Source: Leucobacter sp. CX169
GTDB lineage: Bacteria > Actinomycetota > Actinomycetes > Actinomycetales > Microbacteriaceae
Length of the DNA: 64,000 bases
Direction: 5' to 3'
NCBI RefSeq assembly: GCF_017161405.1
Contig: NZ_CP071051.1
Coordinates: 1,550,001-1,614,000 of the forward strand
This document shows, piece by piece, positions 42,643 through 51,292 of the stretch. The translations under genes and the position numbers were made by a program. The notes beneath the pieces were generated by a model that was not told where the DNA came from, searched no databases, and saw nothing but the letters and a program-made list of their open reading frames with translations. Within the stretch, counting starts at the first letter, position 1. The number at the start of each line of letters is the position of its first letter.

Positions 42643-43857
42643 TCAGGTGAGGGTGGTGGCGAGGATGCCGCCTGCGGCTCCGATGATCACGACGATCCAG
42701 GGCGGGAGCTTCCACGCGACGAGCAACACGAAGCAGACCAGCGCGAGTGCGAAGGTGGGCGGGGTGAGGATCGCGGTGGTGAACACGGGTGTGTAGAGGG
42801 CGGCGGCGAGGATGCCGACGACGGCCGCGTTCGCGCCCCGCATGATGGCCTGAACCCGCTCGTGGTGCTGCAGGCGGTTCCAGAACGGCAGCACGCCGAT
42901 GAGGAGGAGGAAGCCGGGCAGGAAGATCCCGGCCAGCGCGATGCCCGCCCCCGCCGCCCCGCCCGGGCCGACGTCAGCGGCGCCGCCGAGGAAAGCGGCG
43001 AGGGTGAACAGCGGGCCGGGCACGGCCTGGGCTGCACCGTATCCGGCGAGGAAGTCCGCGTTCGTGACCCAGCCGGGATCGACGACGCCGGATTGCAGGA
43101 GCGGGAGCACGACGTGCCCGCCGCCGAATACGAGCGCTCCGGCCCGCGCGAACGCATCGAACAGGGCGACGCTGTCGTTGCCGGTGACGGCGGCGAGGAT
43201 CGGCATCCCGGCCAGGATTGCGACGAACAGGGTGAGCGCGGCGATCCCCGCGGCCCGGGTCACCGGGAACCGCACCGCTGTCGCCGTGTTCGCGGCGGGT
43301 GCGCGGCAGACGAAGTATCCGGCGATCCCGCCGAGGACGATCGCCATGATTTGGCCGAGCGATCCGGCCAGCAGCAGCGCGGCGAGGGCTGCGACGGCTG
43401 CGATCGCGGCGCGCTGCCGGTCCGGGGTGAGTGTCTTCGCCATGCCGAGGACGGCCTGCGCGACGATCGCGACCGCCACGATCTTCAGCCCGGCGAGGAT
43501 GCCTTCCCCGATGGTGCCGGTGAACAGGGCGGCGCCGGAGGCGAAGGCGAGCATGAGGGCCGCGGACGGGAGCGTGAAGGCGATGAATGCGGCCAGCGCG
43601 CCCCGGTATCCGGCGCGGTGCAGGCCGATGCCGAACCCGACCTGGCTCGAGGCCGGGCCGGGAAGGAACTGGCACAGCGCGACCAGGTCGGCGTAGGCGC
43701 GGTCGTCCATCCAGCGTCGGCGTTCCACGATCTCGGTGCGGAAGTAGCCCAGGTGCGCGATCGGCCCGCCGAACGAGGTCACCCCGAGGCGCAGGAACAC
43801 CCGGAACACTTCCCACGCCGACCCGCGCACCGGCGCACGTCGCGTCTCGCTTGTCAT
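42643..43857 (-). CDS. chrA: Chromate transporter ChrA (long-chain)
   Basis: 404 residues, two homologous halves. FLRLGVTSFGGPIAHLGYFR and WMDDRAYADLVALCQFLPGP make the N-terminal CHR signature; FGGGHVVLPLLQSGVV and FLAGYGAAQAVPGPLFTLAA repeat it in the C-terminal half. About ten helices. ChrA exports chromate. Its start overlaps the arsR/arsC stop (ATGA), so chromate export is built into the arsenic operon. Confidence 0.93.
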   Translation of the reverse strand: MTSETRRAPVRGSAWEVFRVFLRLGVTSFGGPIAHLGYFRTEIVERRRWMDDRAYADLVALCQFLPGPASSQVGFGIGLHRAGYRGALAAFIAFTLPSAALMLAFASGAALFTGTIGEGILAGLKIVAVAIVAQAVLGMAKTLTPDRQRAAIAAVAALAALLLAGSLGQIMAIVLGGIAGYFVCRAPAANTATAVRFPVTRAAGIAALTLFVAILAGMPILAAVTGNDSVALFDAFARAGALVFGGGHVVLPLLQSGVVDPGWVTNADFLAGYGAAQAVPGPLFTLAAFLGGAADVGPGGAAGAGIALAGIFLPGFLLLIGVLPFWNRLQHHERVQAIMRGANAAVVGILAAALYTPVFTTAILTPPTFALALVCFVLLVAWKLPPWIVVIIGAAGGILATTLT

Positions 43858-44858
43858 GCGCCGTCACCGTCGACGGGAACGCACAGCTCGGCGAGCAGGC
43901 CACGGACGCGGGCCTCGATGTCAGCGGCGATCGCCGCAACGCCGTCTTCGGAGGCGAGGGCGGGGTCACCGACAGCCCAATCTTCGTAGCGGACGCCGGG
44001 GATGATCGGGCACACGTCCCCGCAGCCCATCGTGACCACGACGTCCGCGGCGCGGACGGCGTCGTCGGTGAGCGGCTTCGGGAACGCGGCCGCGGCGTCC
44101 TGCTCGCCTTCGATGTCGGCGAGGATCGAGCGCACGTGCGGGTGCACCTCGGCCGCTGGCGTCGACCCGGCCGACCGGGCAACAACCGCACCGCCGGAGA
44201 GCTGATTGACGAGGGCGGCGGCGAGCTGAGAACGGCCCGCGTTTGCGACGCACACGAACAGCACCTGCGGCATCCCCGTTTCGCGATCCCGTGTGAGGTC
44301 GGCGAGACGCTGACGGGCGAAACGTTCGGTGAGCGGGATCATATGCTGGGTGAGCTTCGCCGAGCGGACGAGACCCGCGAACGACTCGCGCACGATCGTG
44401 ACGACGAGGTTGCGGTTCAGGTGCGTCATCTCGTCGGCGAGCTCGGCGGCGAGGTGCTCGACCTTCGCGTCGAGGGCGGCCAGTGCCGTCGCGCGGTCTT
44501 CCTGCTCGGCCTGCGCGTCGGCGATCGCGGCGGGCGCGAACGCGTCCAGCAGCGCGGTCACGGCCTGCTTCCGCGCCGGCAGGATGCTGTAGTACACCCA
44601 GGTGCCGCGCCGCTCGGAGGCCAGCAGCCCGGTGTCCTTGAGCTTCTTCAAGTGATGCGAGACGGTGGGCTGGGAGACGTCGGCGAGCTCGGCGAGGTCG
44701 CACACGCAGGCCTCGCCGCGCGGGTCCGTCGCGATCGCCGACAGCATCCGCAGCCGGAACGGATCGGCCAGCGCCTTGAGCGTTGAAGCGACAGCATCGG
44801 CGGCGTCTTCGCCGATGACGTGCGTCGGGGTCGGTGTGCAGAGCTCGGTGGTGGTCAT
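43854..44858 (-). CDS. ArsR repressor fused to arsenate reductase
   Basis: 334 residues from ATG 44858 with GAGGG. Residues 20-105 are ArsR: EACVCDLAELADVSQPTVSH has Cys51 and Cys53 of the arsenite site in helix alpha3 and the recognition helix. Residues 130-195 are a three-helix bundle (VVTIVRESFAGLVRSAKLTQ, HMIPLTERFARQRLADLTRD) found in front of actinobacterial arsenate reductases. From about 198 a complete ArsC phosphatase domain follows (VLFVCVANAGRSQLAAALVN; TMGCGDVCPIIPGVRYEDW). The fusion would sense As(III) and reduce As(V) in one chain, and it sits mid-operon. Confidence 0.92.
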   Translation of the reverse strand: MTTTELCTPTPTHVIGEDAADAVASTLKALADPFRLRMLSAIATDPRGEACVCDLAELADVSQPTVSHHLKKLKDTGLLASERRGTWVYYSILPARKQAVTALLDAFAPAAIADAQAEQEDRATALAALDAKVEHLAAELADEMTHLNRNLVVTIVRESFAGLVRSAKLTQHMIPLTERFARQRLADLTRDRETGMPQVLFVCVANAGRSQLAAALVNQLSGGAVVARSAGSTPAAEVHPHVRSILADIEGEQDAAAAFPKPLTDDAVRAADVVVTMGCGDVCPIIPGVRYEDWAVGDPALASEDGVAAIAADIEARVRGLLAELCVPVDGDGA

Positions 44859-45958
44859 GATGCCCTCGATTTGGTGACGGCGGGAACCGCATACGGGTCG
44901 GTGTGGAACCACGTGCGGGCGGCCCAGAGCGAGACATAGACCAGACCCACGAGCACGGGCACCTCGATGAGCGGGCCGACGACGCCTGCGAGGGCCTGGC
45001 CGCTGGTCGCGCCGAAGGTGCCGATCGCGACGGCGATGGCGAGCTCGAAGTTGTTGCCTGCCGCCGTGAACGCGAGGGTCGTCGAGCGGGCGTAGTTGAG
45101 GCCGATGCCCTTCCCGAGCAGGAGGCCTGCGAACCACATGATCGCGAAGTACGCCAACAGCGGCAGCGCGATCCGGGCGACGTCCCACGGCTGCGACGTG
45201 ATCGCCTCACCCTGCAGCGCGAATAGCAGCACGATCGTGAACAGGAGGCCGTAGAGCGCGAACGGGCCGATAAAGGGGATGAACTTCGCCTCGTACCAGT
45301 CGCGGCCCTTCGCCTTCTCACCGAAGAAGCGAGTGAGGAACCCAGCCGCGAGCGGGACGCCAAGGAATACGAGCACGTTGATCGCGATCTGCCCGATCGA
45401 GATATCCAGGCCTTGGGAGTCGAGGCCGAGCCAGCCCGGCAGCACGGTGAGGTAGAACCAGCCGAGCAGCGAGAACGCGACGACCTGGAACACGGAGTTG
45501 ATGAACACCAGCACCGCGGTCGCTTCACGTTCGCCGCAAGCGAGGTCGTTCCAGATCACCACCATCGCGATGCAACGCGCGAGCCCCACGATGATGAGAC
45601 CGGTGCGGTACTCGGGCAGATCGGGCAGGAAGAGCCACGCGAGGGCGAACATCACGGCAGGCCCTGCGATCCAGTTCAGGATCAGCGATGAGACGAGGAG
45701 CTTTTTGTCTCCCGTGACAGCGGCGACCTTGTCGTAGCGGACCTTCGCCAGCACCGGATACATCATCACCAGCAGTCCGAGACCGATCGGCACCGAGATA
45801 CCACCGACCTCCATATGCGCGAGCAGGTCGGACAGTGCGGGGATGAAGCGGCCGAGGAGGAGGCCCGCGACCATGGCGAGCCCGATCCACAGCGGCAGCC
45901 ACCGGTCAAGGGTGGACAGCTTCGCCGGCATCGCGCGGGTCTGGGTTGCGGTGCTCAT
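44855..45958 (-). CDS. acr3: Acr3-family arsenite exporter
   Basis: 367 residues, ten helices. GLARCIAMVVIWNDLACGER holds the essential cysteine of Acr3, and TLAFTAAGNNFELAIAVAIG is the second family signature. It expels arsenite using the membrane potential. Overlaps both neighbours (ATGA). Confidence 0.95.
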   Translation of the reverse strand: MSTATQTRAMPAKLSTLDRWLPLWIGLAMVAGLLLGRFIPALSDLLAHMEVGGISVPIGLGLLVMMYPVLAKVRYDKVAAVTGDKKLLVSSLILNWIAGPAVMFALAWLFLPDLPEYRTGLIIVGLARCIAMVVIWNDLACGEREATAVLVFINSVFQVVAFSLLGWFYLTVLPGWLGLDSQGLDISIGQIAINVLVFLGVPLAAGFLTRFFGEKAKGRDWYEAKFIPFIGPFALYGLLFTIVLLFALQGEAITSQPWDVARIALPLLAYFAIMWFAGLLLGKGIGLNYARSTTLAFTAAGNNFELAIAVAIGTFGATSGQALAGVVGPLIEVPVLVGLVYVSLWAARTWFHTDPYAVPAVTKSRAS

Positions 45959-46281
45959 ACGATCAGCTCGTCAATCTTGCCCGCGATGATCGGCTTCGGG
46001 TGTGCGCCGATGAGCACGTCGACGCGCTCACCGCCCCGGTAGAACCCGAGAGTCGGGATCGACGTGACATCAGCAGCCATCGCGGTCTGCGGGTTGGCGT
46101 CCGCGTCGAGCTTCACGATCTTCACGCGGCCGTCGTACTCGCCGGCGAGATCGTCGAGGATCGGTGCGATCGCCTTGCACGGCCCGCACCAGGTCGCCCA
46201 GATGTCGACCACGACGGGGATGTCGGACTGCAGCACCTCGGCCTCGAACGTGGCGTCGGTGACGGTGATGGTCGCGCTCAT
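45955..46281 (-). CDS. trxA: Thioredoxin
   Basis: 108 residues with the active site WATWCGPCK at about 29-37 and the cis-Pro region VTSIPTLGFYRGG. It can recycle arsenate reductases of the ArsC2 type and other thiol targets. Coupled to trxB and acr3; placement inside an ars operon indicates a dedicated reductant supply. Confidence 0.95.
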   Translation of the reverse strand: MSATITVTDATFEAEVLQSDIPVVVDIWATWCGPCKAIAPILDDLAGEYDGRVKIVKLDADANPQTAMAADVTSIPTLGFYRGGERVDVLIGAHPKPIIAGKIDELIV

Positions 46282-47246
46282 GCGGACACCTCCAGAAGTT
46301 CGGTCTCGGTCTCGTCGGCAGGCAGGCCGGCGAGGAAATGCTGCGCGTCAAGGGCCGCGGCACAGCCCGTGCCCGATGCCGTGATCGCCTGCCGGTAACG
46401 GCGGTCGACGAGATCACCCGCGGCGAACACGCCAGGCAGGTTCGTCGCGGTCGACGGATGGTCGACGAGCACGTAGCCGTCGTCGTCGAGATCGACCTGC
46501 CCGGTCAGCAGCTCCGAGCGCGGGTCGTGCCCGATCGCAACGAACACGCCAGAGATCGGAAGGGCACGCTCGTCACCGGTGACGGTGTCGCGCAGGCGGA
46601 GCGCTTCGACGGCGTTCTCACCGACGAGCTCGGCGACTTCACTGTTCCAGGCGACCTCGATCTTCGGATCGGCGCGCACCCGCTCGGCCATGATCTTCGA
46701 CGCCCGGAAGTCATCACGCCGGTGCACGATCGTGACCTTCGACGCGAAGCGCGTGAGGAACAGTGCCTCTTCCATCGCGGAGTCCCCGCCGCCGACGACG
46801 GCGATCTCCTTCTCGCGGAAGAAGAAGCCGTCGCAGGTCGCGCACCATGACAGGCCGTGACCGGAGAGCCGAGCTTCCTCGGCGAGGCCGAGCTTGCGGT
46901 AAGCGGAACCGGTGGTGAGGATCACGCTACGCGCCTCGAACGTTTCGCCCGAGCCGGTCTCGATCGTCTTGACCTCGCCTGCGAGGTCGAGCCGGGTCGC
47001 GTCGTCGTAGACGATACGCGCCCCGAAGCGCTCGGCCTGCGCACGCATCGCGTCCATCAGGTCCGGGCCCTGCACCCCGTCGGTGAAGCCCGGGAAGTTC
47101 TCGACCTCGGTGGTCGTCATGAGCGAACCGCCGGCGGTCACCGAGCCAGCGACCACGACGGGAGAAAGCCCCGCCCTGGCCGCGTAGACCGCGGCCGTAT
47201 ACCCCGCCGGACCAGACCCGACGATCACCACCTGTTGCATCGACAT
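46278..47246 (-). CDS. trxB: Thioredoxin reductase
   Basis: 322 residues from ATG 47246 (MSMQQVVIVGSGPAGYTAAV). FAD motif GSGPAGYTAA, redox pair SWCATCDGFFF, NADPH motif VVGGGDSAMEEALFL and the C-terminal FAD loop GVFAAGDLVDRRYRQAITAS are all present. First gene of the operon. A longer frame upstream to 47345 overlaps the neighbouring gene and is not used. Confidence 0.94.
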   Translation of the reverse strand: MSMQQVVIVGSGPAGYTAAVYAARAGLSPVVVAGSVTAGGSLMTTTEVENFPGFTDGVQGPDLMDAMRAQAERFGARIVYDDATRLDLAGEVKTIETGSGETFEARSVILTTGSAYRKLGLAEEARLSGHGLSWCATCDGFFFREKEIAVVGGGDSAMEEALFLTRFASKVTIVHRRDDFRASKIMAERVRADPKIEVAWNSEVAELVGENAVEALRLRDTVTGDERALPISGVFVAIGHDPRSELLTGQVDLDDDGYVLVDHPSTATNLPGVFAAGDLVDRRYRQAITASGTGCAAALDAQHFLAGLPADETETELLEVSA

Positions 47247-47280
47247 GTCTCTATATTGACATTCATCGAACCAAGCGGCA
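47247..47280 (-). promoter_or_regulatory. Probable promoter/ArsR operator of the ars-chr operon
   Basis: On the minus strand TTGCCG, 17 nt, CAATAT lies a few nt before the trxB ATG. The spacer contains TTCGATGAATGTCAA, an AT-richer stretch of the kind bound by ArsR repressors. Tentative. Confidence 0.45.
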
Positions 47281-47319
47281 AGTCGGGTAGGTGCGTTCGG
47301 GAGGTTGTTCGCCGAGTGT

Positions 47320-49083
47320 TCACCCGGCGGAGTCGCCGCCGTCATCTACAGGACGGTCGACTCGGGCGGGATGCGCATAGCGGAGGGCGGTGTCGATGCC
47401 GATGCCGAACAGGTCGCAGATGCGTCGCACATCGCCGCCGGCCTGTTCGACCTCGTAGAGGATGCGGTCAGTGCGCAGCGCCTGCGCGGTGACTCCGGCC
47501 TTCTTCCAGGGGAAGTTCCGGCCCGGTGGCGACAGGCGCGGCGCGGTCTGGATCGTGACGAGCAGGTACGGGTTCTTCGTCTCGGGCCAACGCGTGGCGC
47601 GATGGTCGAGCCAGGCGGCCAGGCGCACCCGCACGGGTTCGGCGAGCGGGATCGTACGGCCGTCGGGCATGCGGAGTCTGCCGTCAATGATATCGGTGAG
47701 CTGGACGTGCTGCACCTGTTGCGTGGTGAGGGCGTGGAAAGCGACGAGGGCGACGGCCAGAGCGATTGCGGGGTCAGGGCTGGTGAGCGCGTCACGGATC
47801 GCGGACTTCTCCATCGGGAGCGGGATCGTGCGTTTGGGGCCGCGCAGCGGAATCGGTTTCGTCGGGTCGGCGAAGACGATCTTGCGGCCGCGCAGGATCG
47901 TGAACAGGGTGCGGAAGCCGAGCATCATCGTGTGCTGGCGGCTCGGATCATCCGGGAGCGCGTCGAGGATGTCTTCAGTGCTGATCCCGGTCAGGCTGGT
48001 GCGGCCTTCCTCGACCCAGCGGGTGATCGCGGGGAGGATGCCGTACATCTGCCCTTTCACGGTCATCGTGTCGCGGGGTTGACGGCGCGGCGTGGTCTTC
48101 GATCCGTCGGCCATGATGTCGCGCCAGAGTTCGAGCTGGGAGCGCATCGGCTCGGGCAGATGCCTGGTCTTACGGGCGAAGAGCTGCTCGAACGTCGGCA
48201 CTCGGTCGTCGATGAGGAGGTCGGCGTCGCCCAGGACTTCGATCGTGGAGCGGATGTTGCCGTCATCGTCGTAGCGGCGCATCGCGAGAATGTCGGAAGC
48301 ACGGAAGTGCAGATTCGCGCCGGGGAACACGAGCTGGAGAATCTTCAACGTGCGCCGCACCTGGTTCGTCTGCCGTTTGCTCCACGCATACTCGGCGGCG
48401 CGGGCGTACAGGAAGTGATCGGTGCGGGAGGTGATGTCGCGCAGCCGGATCTCGTTCGAGCGCTGCCGCACCCGTTCCGGGTCGGGATCCAGATCGAACA
48501 GCACCGGCTGGGTGCTCTCGGCGACCGGCGGCGGCGCGGCGACGAGCCGGATCGCTTGGCGCAGGCTCATCGCCATCGGCCGGTGCTTCTCGGCAGGCCT
48601 GCGGGGATCGTTCATCACGGCGAAGAACAGTTGCGCCCCGAACTTTCGCGGTGCGTCGAGGTCGAGCGGTTCGCCGAGTACTTGCAGCATCCGGGCGGTC
48701 TCCAGGCAGAGGCGGCAGTAGCCCTGCTCACCGATGGTGACGTCGCGATGGCACGAGACGCATTCGCCTTGCGGGTAGTGCTTGAACCACCAGCGGCACT
48801 TCGGGCACCGCCAGTTGCGATTCCGGTAGACGCCCCAGGCCAGGCAATCACGGCAGGACCCCATGAAGCCGGGACTTCCCGGATGGCAATGCGCGCACAA
48901 TCCTTGGCTGTAGTACTCGCTCGATCCGCATCTGCGGCATAGCGGCGGAGCGAAGGGGCCGCCGGGGATGCAGTCGTAGCAGTAGTCGACGCGAGGCTGG
49001 AGCCACGCGGCCGGTTTCACGCCGCACCCCGTGCAGGGCAGCGGCGGGCTCAGCGGCCCGTTCGGACCGCGTGCCGGACTCAT
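47320..49083 (-). CDS. Zinc-ribbon protein with degenerate tyrosine-recombinase C-terminus
   Basis: 587 residues. The first 125 hold eight CxxC pairs (CTGC, CYDC, CRRC, CAHC, CRDC, CPKC, CVSC, CRLC), making about four zinc ribbons. A helical core follows. The C-terminal 150 residues have the tyrosine-recombinase outline (AVALVAFHALTTQQVQHVQL in place of the Arg-I box; QALRTDRILYEVEQAGGDVR in place of HxLRH; a final Tyr in LRYAHP), but the first Arg and the His are missing, so it is unlikely to cut DNA itself. It overlaps the XRE gene start (ATGA), the third member of a mobility trio. Confidence 0.7.
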   Translation of the reverse strand: MSPARGPNGPLSPPLPCTGCGVKPAAWLQPRVDYCYDCIPGGPFAPPLCRRCGSSEYYSQGLCAHCHPGSPGFMGSCRDCLAWGVYRNRNWRCPKCRWWFKHYPQGECVSCHRDVTIGEQGYCRLCLETARMLQVLGEPLDLDAPRKFGAQLFFAVMNDPRRPAEKHRPMAMSLRQAIRLVAAPPPVAESTQPVLFDLDPDPERVRQRSNEIRLRDITSRTDHFLYARAAEYAWSKRQTNQVRRTLKILQLVFPGANLHFRASDILAMRRYDDDGNIRSTIEVLGDADLLIDDRVPTFEQLFARKTRHLPEPMRSQLELWRDIMADGSKTTPRRQPRDTMTVKGQMYGILPAITRWVEEGRTSLTGISTEDILDALPDDPSRQHTMMLGFRTLFTILRGRKIVFADPTKPIPLRGPKRTIPLPMEKSAIRDALTSPDPAIALAVALVAFHALTTQQVQHVQLTDIIDGRLRMPDGRTIPLAEPVRVRLAAWLDHRATRWPETKNPYLLVTIQTAPRLSPPGRNFPWKKAGVTAQALRTDRILYEVEQAGGDVRRICDLFGIGIDTALRYAHPARVDRPVDDGGDSAG

Positions 49084-49409
49084 AGTGGCGGGGCGGGCCG
49101 GTCATCCTTCGCGCCCAACCGTGGCGTCACTCGCGGTGTCGAACCGTTGGCCTCGCTGTGCTGCTCGAGCCTTCGCGTGCGCGCGCTGACCTTTTCCGGT
49201 TCGGGCACGAGGAGGTCTGTCGGCTGGCAGTCCAGGACGTGGCAGATCACGTCGAGATCATCAAGGCGGATCGTCGTCGGAGTGCCCGTCCACAGCCCCG
49301 ACATCTTGCCCTGGCTCATCTCCAACCCAGCGGCGGCGAGCATGCGCCGCAACTCCGCAGACTTCCAGATGCCGCGCTCAGCGGCCTGGACTCTCAGGTT
49401 CCACTTCAT
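49080..49409 (-). CDS. XRE-family DNA-binding protein of the recombinase trio
   Basis: 109 residues. Helix-turn-helix (ELRRMLAAAGLEMSQGKMSG, then IRLDDLDVICHVLDCQPTDL) as in Cro/C1-type regulators; basic disordered tail. It lies 3 nt after the recombinase gene and overlaps the zinc-ribbon gene. Likely a directionality factor or repressor for the trio. Confidence 0.85.
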   Translation of the reverse strand: MKWNLRVQAAERGIWKSAELRRMLAAAGLEMSQGKMSGLWTGTPTTIRLDDLDVICHVLDCQPTDLLVPEPEKVSARTRRLEQHSEANGSTPRVTPRLGAKDDRPAPPL

Positions 49410-49412
49410 CAG

Positions 49413-50492
49413 TCACGCCATCCCTTCGAATCGTTCCTCAACGCTCTTGTTCGCGTGCGCCCACGCATCCTCGATGTGCTGGCTCGAGACGTGGATGTAC
49501 TGCGTCGTCGTCGACAGCCACTGATGCCCGAGCAGTTCTTGGAGGGCTTTCAAGTCCATACCCGCCAGATACAGCGACGACGCGCAATAGTGCCGCAGCA
49601 CGTGCGGAGTCAGATCACCCGACCACGCAGGCAGAAACCGCTCGGTCGCACGCACCAGCCCGCGCCGGAGCACATCGTCGCTGGCCCTCCCCGTGCGGCC
49701 GAGCTCATGATCGAACCGTTCCGACGGGATCAGCGGCGCATCCGGGTCATCCCAATCCGGGCCGAACCTGTGCCGCACGTCGCCGAGCCACCAATCCATG
49801 AGCTTGTCGGCACCGTTGATCGCGGGAACCAGGCGCTGCTTCGAGCCGCGCCCGCGCGAGCCTTTCCCAAATCGGACATGCAGTTTCCCGAGCGTGCCGA
49901 GATCGGGCCGCCAGTCGCGAAGATCGAGTTTCGTGCTCTCCGTGATCCGCAGCCCGACTCGCCGCCACAACGACGCCGCGAAGTAGTTCCGCGCCGCCGG
50001 GAGAAATCGCCGCTCATCCTGCAACGAAGCCGCCCAGCCGCCGAAGAGTCGGTCGACCTCCGCGTCCGAGGGCGGGACGCGGACTTTGCCGAGCGACGAA
50101 CCCGATTGCCGGTTGTACTCATCGATGGGCTGCTCGATCACCCACCCGGTAAGCGCGTTGATGTCGGCCTGATACCGACTGATCGCAAAGTCGAAGAACT
50201 GGGCGATCACGCCCGCTTTGCCCGCACGCGTCGAAGCCGCAAGACCCGCTCGGCGAAGCCCGGCAAGAAACGCGTCCGCGTCGGCGGGCTTGACCTGCCA
50301 CAGCGGGATATTCACGTGCGAACGGAGCTCGAAGATCGCTGTTCGTGAGTGCGAGATGTAAGCGTCGCTGAGCCCAGCTGCGGCCATCGCGAGCGCGTAC
50401 TGGTCGATGATCTCCTGCTCGAAGTCCGCAGCATCTTCCTCGGACCGCCACCCGCGAGCGGTCCCGATACTCCGAACGACAGCGAGGTTCAT
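49413..50492 (-). CDS. Tyrosine recombinase of the trio
   Basis: 359 residues. Core-binding domain to about 140, then the catalytic domain: Arg in LWRRVGLRITESTKLDL, Lys in the LHVRFGKGSRG region, TPHVLRHYCASSLYLAG (HxxR), LLGHQWLSTTTQYIHVSS (H/W and nucleophilic Tyr). All catalytic residues are present. First gene of a coupled three-gene operon; repeats at 50511-50573 lie just upstream. Probably mobilises the metal island or was the vehicle that brought it. Confidence 0.9.
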   Translation of the reverse strand: MNLAVVRSIGTARGWRSEEDAADFEQEIIDQYALAMAAAGLSDAYISHSRTAIFELRSHVNIPLWQVKPADADAFLAGLRRAGLAASTRAGKAGVIAQFFDFAISRYQADINALTGWVIEQPIDEYNRQSGSSLGKVRVPPSDAEVDRLFGGWAASLQDERRFLPAARNYFAASLWRRVGLRITESTKLDLRDWRPDLGTLGKLHVRFGKGSRGRGSKQRLVPAINGADKLMDWWLGDVRHRFGPDWDDPDAPLIPSERFDHELGRTGRASDDVLRRGLVRATERFLPAWSGDLTPHVLRHYCASSLYLAGMDLKALQELLGHQWLSTTTQYIHVSSQHIEDAWAHANKSVEERFEGMA

Positions 50493-50769
50493 CAGCCCGC
50501 TACTTCAGCAATCCTGACCATGCATCAAGAATACGCCCGAATCGTCAGGAATCGTGATGGTTTGTCAGGAATCTTGATCCGGCGTGGCTTCGTTGCTACA
50601 GCGGGCAGGACGCACCTGAACCACATGGAAGCAACTCACGAAGACGCGGGAATAGAGACAAATCCGCCTAACCCCACAGCTCCCGGTAGCACTGCGGGCC
50701 TGTCATGAGCATGCAGGGCGCACCCATCTCGTCACCGCGAACGGTGTCGCCTGTAGGGGCGGCGGCGCG
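50493..50769. other. Right edge of the metal island
   Basis: Contains the repeats at 50511-50573, the promoter of the recombinase operon and the junction back to ICE backbone. The exact junction cannot be placed by eye. Confidence 0.4.
50511..50573. repeat. GTCAGGAAT repeats before the recombinase
   Basis: GTCAGGAATC at 50544-50553 and 50564-50573, exactly 20 bp apart, plus an inverted ATCCTGAC at 50511-50518. Each is near a TTGAT/GTGAT element. Candidate recombinase or XRE binding sites. Confidence 0.6.
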
Positions 50770-51234
50770 ATGAGCGGCTTGTCCGAGGAGGAACTCGCCC
50801 AACACTCGACCGCGTTGGTGGACGGGTTGGAAGAGATCGCGCAGAGATACCCAGAGCACGTCATTCTCGCGTGGGAGGACCCCGTCACCTTCGGGAGCGG
50901 CCATTTCTTCCTGTATCCAGAAGCAGGCTCGATGACCCGGTTCGCGGTCGAGGAGCAATACACGGGCACCGATTGGTCCGACGACGATCGGGTGGCAACC
51001 TCGTGGACATGGGATTCACAGGCACGAGTTCGGCAAGCTGATGGCAGCTATCCCTGGAGGTCTCTCGCGCATGGCGAAGTCAAGGCCGGCGACTATCAGC
51101 AGCTACTGGACCTCGCCAAGGAATGGGCGAAGACTTCTCACGATCATGCAGAACGGGAACAGGCCCTCACCGCTGATCCCATCACGACGACGGCCGTCGA
51201 CCGGGCGGGCGGGCCGCGCACCTTGTTGTCATGA
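50770..51234 (+). CDS. ICE hypothetical protein, 154 aa
   Basis: ATG 50770 (MSGLSEEELAQHSTALVDGL). Acidic, soluble; HVILAWEDPVTFGSGHFFLY and SWTWDSQARVRQADGSYPW. No family recognised. It resumes the backbone after the island and precedes the coupling protein genes. Confidence 0.55.
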   Translation: MSGLSEEELAQHSTALVDGLEEIAQRYPEHVILAWEDPVTFGSGHFFLYPEAGSMTRFAVEEQYTGTDWSDDDRVATSWTWDSQARVRQADGSYPWRSLAHGEVKAGDYQQLLDLAKEWAKTSHDHAEREQALTADPITTTAVDRAGGPRTLLS

Positions 51235-51292
51235 ACCCAAGAAATCACCCTCCAATGTCTTCGCTCGTTTTCGTTCGTGCGGACGTGATCGT

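Noticed and set aside
40149-44786. Many long frames antisense to the metal-resistance genes (up to 531 codons)
   Set aside because: High-GC third positions create long antisense frames; they are rich in Arg, Gly and Pro and lack motifs and ribosome sites.
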